From: Archivesica marissinica
Lineage: Eukaryota; Mollusca; Bivalvia; Venerida; Vesicomyidae
Direction: 5' to 3'
DNA: 64,000 bases
Assembly (NCBI GenBank): GCA_014843695.1
Contig: CM026401.1
Coordinates: 46,141,477 to 46,205,476, forward strand
In this document: positions 56,769 to 64,000 of the stretch, piece by piece
Layout: each line of letters opens with the position of its first letter
Numbering within the stretch: the stretch's first letter is position 1
Position numbers and translations under genes: made by a program
The notes under the pieces: model-generated
Seen by the model: only the letters and a program-made list of their open reading frames with translations
What the model was told of the DNA's origin: nothing
Database searches by the model: none

Positions 56769-57603
56769 CATGCATCAGGTTTGATGTTTGATGTAAAGGA
56801 CATTATTCACTAGATCACCGATGCCCCCCTTCATCAAATGTTTCAATTAACATAATCATGATTGATCACGTGTCTTGCATCCTGAGGAGATTGGTATTAC
56901 TGTCACATTAATGACGTTAAATCATGCTTCCTGATTCATGATTCATGTCATTTATTTTTTATTTTTTTATTTTAAGGTTATTTAAAGCGACACTACATCA
57001 ATGAGAACGCAAATTTGCCTATATTGGCAATTTGAGTTTATTATGCCGCTAAAGTTGTGTTTTAATTTCATTTGTGAGTTGTTAATAGGGAGTGAACAAA
57101 GTAATATGTCTTTAAACACAGGGATTCGGCACGTTTGGGGGTACTAGTATATATATTTAAGTACAGGGATTCTACTCTGTGGGATGTCAGATTTCGCATC
57201 GATCAGTAAAATGGCCCTATCTGAAACAATGTTATACAAATCTGTCCAAATACAACGCCTATCCCGAGTCTTTATATTGTTCTTCAAATAAAACACAACT
57301 TTAAGCTGCATGCATGTATACTTTGCAAACAATTGCCACATACATTGGCCATAGCAGGTCACATTTCCATACTAGGACACGGGTTCTGTCAGCAACAAAA
57401 AAAAATCTTCGACGGGAGAGTTTTAACTGTGAATAACATTATCAATAAAATGTGTTTACACTAACGTGTAGGTTTATTCGGCAATAATGTACGTCAAAAA
57501 GAGATTTCGTAGCATTTTCAATTTGTTTTGAAAATTTCTATAGCGGCGCAATTCGCGTTGAAACGAGCGTTCTGATTGGATTATTAGAATGTAACAAGAT
57601 AGG

Positions 57604-57680
57604 GAGAATAATCATAATCCAATCAGAACGCTCGTTTCAACGCTCGTTTCAATGCGAATTGCGCCGCTTTAGAAATTTTC
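57604..57680 (+). mobile_element. Extra partial left arm of the inverted-repeat element
   Basis: GAATAATCATAATCCAATCA then GAACGCTCGTTTCAACGCTC, with a 14-bp internal duplication, ending AATTTTCAAAACAA. It is the same sequence as the outer left arm at 54896-54975, in the same orientation, placed 22 bp after the right arm. Confidence 0.8.
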
Positions 57681-58401
57681 AAAACAACACACCACCACCC
57701 ACACCCACACACAACACAACCACAAACCCACACCACAACCAACCACAACACACCACACCCACCAACAAACCCACAAACCAACAAAAACCACACACCCCCA
57801 CAAAAAACCCAAACACCCCCACACAACACCCCAAACCAACCACCCCACCAACAACAACCCCACACCCAAACAACCAACACACACAACACCCAAACCAACC
57901 ACAAAACAACCAACAACCCCCCCAACCACCCACCAAACCACAACACCCACCCCACCAACACAACACAACAACCAACCACCCACCACCCAAAACCCACACC
58001 ACCCCAAACCACCAAACCACCCACCCCAAACCAACAAAAACCCCCACACACAACCCACACACCACACACCAACCCAACCACCACCAACACCAACCACAAC
58101 ACAAAAACAACACAAACCAACAAAAAACACAAAACAACACACCAAACCACAACACAAACCAACACACCACCACAAACACCACACACAACACCACAAAACA
58201 CCAAACACCCCCCAAACCCACAAAAAAACACACACAAAAAAACACAAAACAAACAAAACAACAACAAAAAAAAAAAAACAAACAAAAAAAACCACACAAA
58301 ACAAAACAACAAAAAAAACAAAAAAACACAACCAACAAAACCAACACCAAACACAACCACAAAACAAAACACACACCACACACAAACAACAAAACCCCAA
58401 A
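57680..58401 (+). repeat. A/C-only tract, 722 nt
   Basis: From 57680 to 58401 I see no G or T on the plus strand. It is irregular (CACAACCAACCACCA, CCCCACACA, AAAACAAAACAACA) and not a simple microsatellite. Long ORFs on both strands are artefacts of this composition. Confidence 0.9.
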
Positions 58402-58494
58402 TTAAGTAAATTAGGAACAAGGCCACACTGAAGCCCGCGAGGGGTTCGACATTTCAGGAAGATAGATAAATAGAAGCATCGCCCTGTCTTTGTA

Positions 58495-58935
58495 CTATAT
58501 CCGGCGCAGTACACAGGTTTTACTATTTCAGGTGTTGTACACATGTTTTACTATTTCCGGCGCAGTACACACGTTTTACTATTTCCGGCGTTGCACACAC
58601 GTTCTACTAATTTCGGCGTAGTAGACACGATTTATTATTTCCGGCGTAGTACACACGTTTTACTACTTCCGGCGTAGTACACACGTTTTACTATTTCCGG
58701 CGTAGTACACACGGTTTACTATTTCCGGCGTAGTACACACGTTTTACTATTTCCGGCGTAGTACACACGTTTACTATTTCCGGCGTAGTACACACGTTTT
58801 ACTATTTCCGGCGCAGTACACACGTTTTACTATTTCCGGCGTAGTACACAGGTTTTACTATTTCCGGCGTAGTAGACACGATTTATTATTTCCAGCGTAG
58901 TACACACGTTCTACTATTTCCGGTGTAGTACACAA
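58495..58935 (+). repeat. 28-bp tandem array
   Basis: About 15 units of ACACGTTTTACTATTTCCGG and CGTAGTAC with variants (GCAGTAC, GTTGTAC). Confidence 0.95.
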
Positions 58936-59065
58936 CTAATATTAATCACTCTTGTTGGCGCGAATGAAAGCCTATATGTGATCATTCGTGTGGGAGGAAG
59001 CCGAAGTCCACGGAGAAAACCCACCTGTCAGATCTGGCTACCACCGTACAATCTCACAAACTTCC
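58935..59065 (-). mobile_element. SINE-like repeat, family V (partial)
   Basis: ACTAATATTAATCACTCTTG through ACCCACCTGTCAGATCTGGC to CCGTACAATCTCACAAACTT. It abuts the 28-bp array. Confidence 0.75.
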
Positions 59066-59069
59066 GGGT

Positions 59070-59385
59070 CCGAGGAGTACACACGTTGCGCATAATCATG
59101 TACTTCACATGGCTGGGGTACCAGCGTTAAATGAACTTGAAATACTATTCGGTATTTGACATACATTTTCTGAACATTTTAAGAAACACAACTATTAAAG
59201 ACCGCAGCAAAAAACGGAAATGCAGGTGCGTAGAAACTCGGTCCGCAGGTGTATTACACTTCGTCACCGCTCAAATCCGAATATCGAATACAGTGTTATG
59301 TTTCCAGATTTGTCATAATCAAAGGGACATTACTCTTATCAAGTAAATTGAAAATAAATTTAAATGACTAGTATTCCCAATCTGT
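59070..59385. other. No gene recognised
   Basis: A 71-codon ORF (59131-59346) has no recognisable motif and no splice support. Confidence 0.4.
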
Positions 59386-59387
59386 GT

Positions 59388-59627
59388 GTGTGTTTTACGT
59401 TTATTTATCGTCGCTACCGGTTGCCCATATGAGCGACGCCTCCTGAAGATATTAGTCATTTTAGATGTTGGAGGATAGTGCAATGATACAGACAGAGACC
59501 CGTTCCAGAGTAGCCTCTGGTTCTTTTACATGCATGGTGTAAAGCACCGACACGAGACCTCGGTTTAACGTCACATCTGAAAGACTGCTGATTTTATTAT
59601 GGTCAGACGGGTGATCGAACCTGCGAC
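59388..59627 (-). mobile_element. SINE family A, head truncated
   Basis: Minus strand from TGTGTTTTACGTTTATTTAT to GGTGATCGAACCTGCGA, where it breaks inside the tRNA-like head. Confidence 0.8.
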
Positions 59628-59763
59628 AGACATCTATCAATCTAAGCACATTCTTTCTTGTTATAGGTTTGTCATTTTTCTCTCTAATCTAATCGAGTCA
59701 TTAATTTCAGTATATTTTGTGTTCTCATTTCTGGATAAACTCAGTAATGTTGTTTAATCAAAC

Positions 59764-59995
59764 GTATTAGCGCAGTGGCTGGCGCGCTCGCATCTCACCA
59801 ATGCAACCCGGCTCGATCCTCGGACCGGGAAGTATGTGAGATGGTACGGTGGTCGTCAGATCGGACAGGTGGGTTTTCACCGGGTGCTCCGGTTTCCTCC
59901 CACACGAATGACCACGTTTACGCTTTACGCCAACCAGAGTGATTAATATAAGTTGTTAAAACTGGCTTCGCAATCGTTGTAAAATAAATGAAGTT
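59764..59995 (+). mobile_element. SINE-like repeat, family V, plus strand
   Basis: Head AGCGCAGTGGCTGGCGCGCT, then GGACAGGTGGGTTTTCACCG and the end GCAATCGTTGTAAAATAAAT. The block AAAACCTGTGGCCCAAACCA at 60047 belongs to another dispersed repeat. Confidence 0.75.
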
Positions 59996-60354
59996 TAATC
60001 AAACGTTAGCTTGACTTTCTGGTGCGGGCTGTTGTCTAATGTTGCTAAAACCTGTGGCCCAAACCATTTGCATTTTCATACTATGTATTGTATCTTTTTG
60101 TGCATGGCATATTTACTATTGATTTGCAATACATATTATTGACCCAAAAATAGATTACGATTGCAGTGTGTTAACGACTACAGAAGTTTGGAGTCTGGAG
60201 AAATGGTTTCCGGTTCAAAACCAAATAACTATTTTTAAAATTTTGTTTTTAAGAACATTATGATACACCATAGGCTTGACACTATACATACAAATTGTTT
60301 AGGCTACATGTTTAAAAATGACACACCGTCACTAGCAAAGCCATACACATGAAT

Positions 60355-60565
60355 TACGACATGTCGGAAATGTAAACACGTCGCGTAATTCGACAAGAAT
60401 TACGACATGTCGGAAATGTAAACACGTCGCGTAATTCGACAAGAATTACGACATGTCGGAAATGTAAACACGTCGCGTAATTCGACAAGAATTACGACAT
60501 GTCGGAAATGTAAACACGTCGCGTAATTCGACAAGAATTACGGCATGTCGGAAATGTAAACACTG
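60355..60565 (+). repeat. 46-bp tandem repeat with hairpin unit
   Basis: Four and a half units of GAATTACGACATGTCGGAAA, TGTAAACACGTCGCGTAATT and CGACAA. Each unit begins GAATTACG and closes CGTAATTC, so a unit can fold on itself. Confidence 0.95.
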
Positions 60566-60742
60566 TTAATTTTATTAGAGTCAGACGAGGGATCGAACCT
60601 GTGATTCCTGGATTACAAGACTCAGGAATGGGTCTGTCTGTATCACTGCACTATCCTCCAAAAATCTAAAATTACTAATCTTTTCAGGAGGCGTCGCTCA
60701 TATGGGCAACCGGTAGCGACGATAAATAAACGTAAAACACAC
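60564..60742. mobile_element. Rearranged SINE family A (two orientations joined)
   Basis: 60564-60618 reads as minus-strand SINE head side (CTGTTAATTTTATTAGAGTC, GATCGAACCTGTGATTCCTG). From about 60625 it switches to plus-strand 3' half (GGAATGGGTCTGTCTGTATC to GATAAATAAACGTAAAACAC). Confidence 0.8.
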
Positions 60743-60988
60743 ACGCAATCGAGCTAAAATAAATTTGTATAAATTAACTGAACCAACAGATCGGTTACCA
60801 TTTATAATGAATGTATACTTTACAATATAAACATGACATGTATCTAATACTATCGTTTGGTCACACTTCTCTGGACCCCCGATATGTGTTATATTATAAT
60901 CGTTATTGCCTCTCAGGTTATAAAGTTAATCGAACTATGACCTACTTCGTATGTTTGCCTCAGTTTATGTCAGTTATAATCAGAGTTT

Positions 60989-61019
60989 GATTATATTCTA
61001 CAACCTAACGTCAATTTTA
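60989..61019 (+). pseudogene. Duplicated fragment of a P450 N-terminal anchor
   Basis: TTCTACAACCTAACGTCAAT repeats, with one mismatch, the start of the P450 below (61107-61129). In the equivalent frame it reads IFYNLTSILLSIT and then TAA. It is a small duplication or a relic of a neighbouring P450. Confidence 0.4.
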
Positions 61020-61054
61020 CTTTCGATAACATAAAATTTAATATACTTAAACGT

Positions 61055-62587
61055 TTGAATGTTAATATAGGAAATATTTACCATTCTGCAAAGATGATCT
61101 TGATTTTCTACAACTTAACGTCAATTTTCTTGTTTCTCGTCACGATCATCCTTGTGTATGTCGGTACAAGACGTCGTCTAGGTGTGCCGCCGGGCCCACA
61201 ATGCTGGCCAATCATCGGAAATATCGGATCTTTGATCGGTAAAAACACGATAAAAATATTCCAAGGACTACGGAGAGAGTATGGAGATGTGTACGGATTG
61301 TACATTGGTCAACAGCTTGTAATTGTCCTGAACGGATATGACGTCATTCATGACGCATTGGTTAAGCGCGGGACAATGTTTTCTAAGAGACCAGAAAATA
61401 AATTTACTGAATTGATGCAACTACATAGAGACCATGATGTAGTTTTTGGAGATGGTCCAATATCGAAAGAGTTGAGGGTATTTACCTTGAATACATTGAA
61501 TAACTTATGTTTCGATAGAAATGACGTCACATTAGAGGACCGGATCCACACTGAACTTGATCACTTGATCGAAAAACTGAATTCCTTCAACGATCCTGTA
61601 GATCTATCTGAGATCATACCGTGCGCGTTTGCAAATATTATATACAGTATTCTACACGGGCGCCGAGCCGGCTACGAAAATAAAGACTTTAATGAGTACC
61701 TTAAGAGCGAGGAAGACAGTGTTAAACGATACGGTAGAGATCAGGTCATCCACTACCTCTTCCCATTCCTGTACCTGCTTCCCGGTGATATCCTAAACAT
61801 CAAGAAGAAGTTTGAACACGAACTGAGGTTGCAGAAATATTTCGCTGAAACGTACAAAGAAAATTTCCAAAATTACTCAGCTGGTGACAGAAGGTGCATC
61901 GCGGACTATTGGCTGGAGAACTGTGTAGATGGTAATACAGCCGATGATACGTTCCACGTAGACAATCTCTGGGTGTTTACTCGTAATATGATAATTGCCG
62001 GGACGGAAACAACATCGACAGCTTTTAGATGGTTACTGCTGTGTCTGGTTCTGCATCCTAGTGTACAGGATAAGCTACACGCGTCCATTATCACGGTCAT
62101 CGGAAATAACCGAGTGCCGTCTATAAAAGACAGGGAAGATTTACCATTTGTAGAAGCGTGCATTTTAGAGACGTTACGCATAGGAAACGTTGTTCCGCTA
62201 TCGTTGCCGCATTCTGTACCACTTGATATTATGTTTAACGGATATCTATTTCCTAAGGATTGTACTATTTTCCCGAATATTTCGTCAGTGAATATGGACG
62301 CGGAGATGTTTAAAGACCCGGAAGAATTCAAACCGGAGCGTTTCCTTAGCGACGATATGACTGCTATTATCAATACAGATATATTCATTCCATTTTCGCT
62401 TGGACCGAGGTCATGTTTGGGGGAATCAGTTGCTAGAATGGAACTATTTCTATTCACAACAGCTCTTTTGCAACAGTTTGAGTTCCGTATACCCAAAGGT
62501 TCCAAGCAACCAACCATGTTAGGAATGTTTGGTATTACGCATAAACCACAGAGCTATGAAGTAGAGATAGTCAAAAGAAACTATTAA
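61055..62587 (+). CDS. Cytochrome P450, CYP2-like, intronless
   Basis: This is a heme-thiolate monooxygenase, expected in the endoplasmic reticulum with an NADPH-P450 reductase partner; its substrate is unknown. The 510-codon frame has a membrane anchor (residues 14-36), the hinge PPGP (45-48), the I-helix AGTETT (315-320, the oxygen-activation site), the K-helix ETLR (E372, R375), a PERF-type motif and the heme loop FSLGPRSCLG with the ligand C454. Length is normal. Met14 (61094) is a better start than Met1 because it begins directly at the anchor and gives 497 residues. The C-helix reads SKELRVFTLNTL where CYP2 proteins usually have WKxxRRF, so the usual Trp is replaced by Ser. No intron interrupts the gene, unlike most vertebrate CYP2 genes; a retrocopy origin or lineage-specific intron loss is possible. 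The frame is intact, so the gene is probably functional. Confidence 0.92.
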   Translation: MNVNIGNIYHSAKMILIFYNLTSIFLFLVTIILVYVGTRRRLGVPPGPQCWPIIGNIGSLIGKNTIKIFQGLRREYGDVYGLYIGQQLVIVLNGYDVIHDALVKRGTMFSKRPENKFTELMQLHRDHDVVFGDGPISKELRVFTLNTLNNLCFDRNDVTLEDRIHTELDHLIEKLNSFNDPVDLSEIIPCAFANIIYSILHGRRAGYENKDFNEYLKSEEDSVKRYGRDQVIHYLFPFLYLLPGDILNIKKKFEHELRLQKYFAETYKENFQNYSAGDRRCIADYWLENCVDGNTADDTFHVDNLWVFTRNMIIAGTETTSTAFRWLLLCLVLHPSVQDKLHASIITVIGNNRVPSIKDREDLPFVEACILETLRIGNVVPLSLPHSVPLDIMFNGYLFPKDCTIFPNISSVNMDAEMFKDPEEFKPERFLSDDMTAIINTDIFIPFSLGPRSCLGESVARMELFLFTTALLQQFEFRIPKGSKQPTMLGMFGITHKPQSYEVEIVKRNY

Positions 62588-62615
62588 ACCCTTGGCTATG
62601 GATTGATTATCTTCA

Positions 62616-62901
62616 CGGACGGATCTGTAGTCAAGTGGTAACACGCTGGAATGGTAATCCAGGGATCGCAGGTTCGATCCCCCGTCTGACCTTAATCAAA
62701 TTAACAGTCTTTCATATGGTACTTTAAACCGAGGCCTCGTGTCTGTGCTGTACACCGTGCACGTAAAAGAGCCAGAGGAGACTCTGGAATGGGTCTCTGT
62801 ATCATTGCACTATCCTACACAAATCTAAAATGACTAATCTCTTCAGGAGGCGTCGCTCATATGGGTAACCGGTAGCGACGATACATAAACGTAAAACACA
62901 C
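62616..62901 (+). mobile_element. SINE family A, young copy with target-site duplication
   Basis: Full length, from the tRNA-like head to GATACATAAACGTAAAACAC. It is flanked by ATTGATTATCTTCA at 62602-62615 and 62902-62915 (exact 14 bp). It lies 28 bp after the P450 stop codon, so it is probably inside the 3' UTR. Confidence 0.92.
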
Positions 62902-63034
62902 ATTGATTATCTTCATTCAATCAGATAAATAACAATAATGTAGATACGACTGTGTCGAGACTTTTAATTCATCGATTGTCCTGCCGTCTTGCTGATATCT
63001 GAGAGACGTTTATTGCGTCATTTATTTTAAATCG

Positions 63035-63225
63035 ATGAACTATCCGCATCTTATTTTACCGTTCATGTTTTACAACTATCCGCATCTTATATCACCGTTC
63101 ATGTTTTACAACTATCCGCATCTTATATTACCGTTCATGTTTTACAACTATCCGCATCTTATATTACCGTTCATGTTTTACAACTATCCGCATCTTATAT
63201 TACCGTTCATGTTTTACAACTATCC
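63035..63225 (+). repeat. 36-bp tandem repeat, five units
   Basis: AACTATCCGCATCTTATATT and ACCGTTCATGTTTTAC. The 12-codon unit is open in frame (NYPHLILPFMFY), but no gene context is seen. Confidence 0.9.
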
Positions 63226-63339
63226 GCCAGAAGGCAACTTACATATACTAATATATATTAATACTGGAAATGCAATACGCAATAAATAAATTATATTGCT
63301 TAGATATGTATTTTGGACACACCACACAGGTTGATACGC

Positions 63340-64000
63340 TGTGTTTTCCAGTATGATATCACGTTTTCCAGTATGATATTATGATATCACGTTTTCCAAT
63401 ATGATATCATGTTTTCCAGTATGCTATCACGTTTTCCAGTATGAGATCACGTTTTCCAGTATGATATCACGTTTTCCAGTATGCTATCACGTTTTCCAGT
63501 ATGAATTCACGTTTTCCAGTATGATATTACGTTTTCCAGTATGATATCACGTTTTCCAGTATGATATTATGATATCACGTTTTCCAGTATGATATCATAT
63601 TTTCCAGTATGCTATCACGTTTTCCAGTATGAGATCACGTTTTCCAGTATGATATCACGTTTTCCAGTATGCTATCACGTTTTCCAGTATGAGATCACGT
63701 TTTTCAGTATGATATCACGTTTTCCAGTATGCTATCACATGTTCCAGTATGAGATCACATTTTCCAGTATGATATCACTTTCGTTTGATATCACGTGTTC
63801 CAGTATGATATCACGTGTTCTGGTTTGATATCACGTTTTCTGGTTTGATATCACGTTTTCCAGTATGACTAAATCACGTTTTCCAGTATGATATTACGTT
63901 TTCCAGTATTATATCATGCTTTCCAGTATGATATCACGTTTTCCAGTATAATATGATATCACGTTTTCCAGTATGATATCATATTTTCCAGTATGCTATC
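63340..64000 (+). repeat. 20-bp tandem array, runs off the window
   Basis: About 33 copies of CACGTTTTCCAGTATGATAT with GAGAT, GCTAT and GAATT variants, continuing to the window end. Confidence 0.95.

Larger units (their letters stand above)
54896..57582. mobile_element. Element with about 470-bp terminal inverted repeats
   Basis: The left arm (54896-55373, from AATCCAATCAGAACGCTCGT to ACCCCCAAACGTGCCGAATCC) is the reverse complement of the right arm (57119-57582), with scattered mismatches and a few short indels. The interior of about 1.7 kb has no transposase-like ORF. It holds a 50-bp tandem array and a SINE-like insertion. This is a foldback-type or non-autonomous DNA element. Confidence 0.85.

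Noticed and set aside
57623..58544. ORFs of up to 291 codons on both strands
   Set aside because: Caused by a stretch that contains only A and C, which cannot form stop codons on most frames.

Overview
This window looks like nuclear DNA of a bivalve mollusc, or a close lophotrochozoan relative. The grounds are spliced genes with long introns, several tRNA-derived SINE families, hairpin MITEs, more than twenty tandem arrays, and an animal CYP2-like P450. No species can be named. Repeats fill most of the sequence.

The main content is a head-to-tail cluster of three paralogous genes on the + strand that I do not recognise as a described family. Gene 1 runs from before position 1 to 7177 and its 5' end is missing. 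Gene 2 runs 30471-35644 and gene 3 runs 37362-45734. Genes 2 and 3 show the full plan. A short signal-peptide exon ends in phase 1. A large Gln/Asn-rich exon with internal repeats ends in phase 2. The last exon carries a short charged helix with consensus KQxLEIxKLxLEIRALxR and then a Phe-Pro tail. All three copies then meet an in-frame TGA followed by C, and the same frame stays open after it. In genes 1 and 2 the stop context is TGACTAG, the classic metazoan readthrough context. The post-stop frames of all three converge on a conserved C-terminal motif, so programmed UGA readthrough is the best candidate for a new biological feature here. In gene 2 a 180-bp duplication has put the final motif out of frame.

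Other coding content: a decayed PIN/XPG-like ORF of a mobile multicopy family (8265-9743, minus), an orphan C-type lectin terminal exon (10989-11251, plus), an rve-type integrase ORF with D160, D219 and E260 (16707-17819, minus), and an apparently intact intronless cytochrome P450 (61055-62587, plus).

Layout. 1-7.2 kb: gene 1, with a hairpin satellite (3.8-5.8 kb) in its intron. 7.3-30.4 kb: the mobile and lectin ORFs among large satellites (23, 13, 43, 55, 20, 36 and 61 bp units). 30.4-45.8 kb: genes 2 and 3. 46-60.8 kb: gene-poor, with a (GCT)n tract, a 35-bp array split by an insertion, a long-inverted-repeat element (54.9-57.6 kb) and a 722-nt stretch with only A and C on the plus strand. 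61-64 kb: the P450, a young SINE and two more arrays. In three places the tandem units match the terminal repeat of a neighbouring hairpin element, which suggests the arrays grew from MITE ends. All calls come from reading the sequence; no database search was possible.
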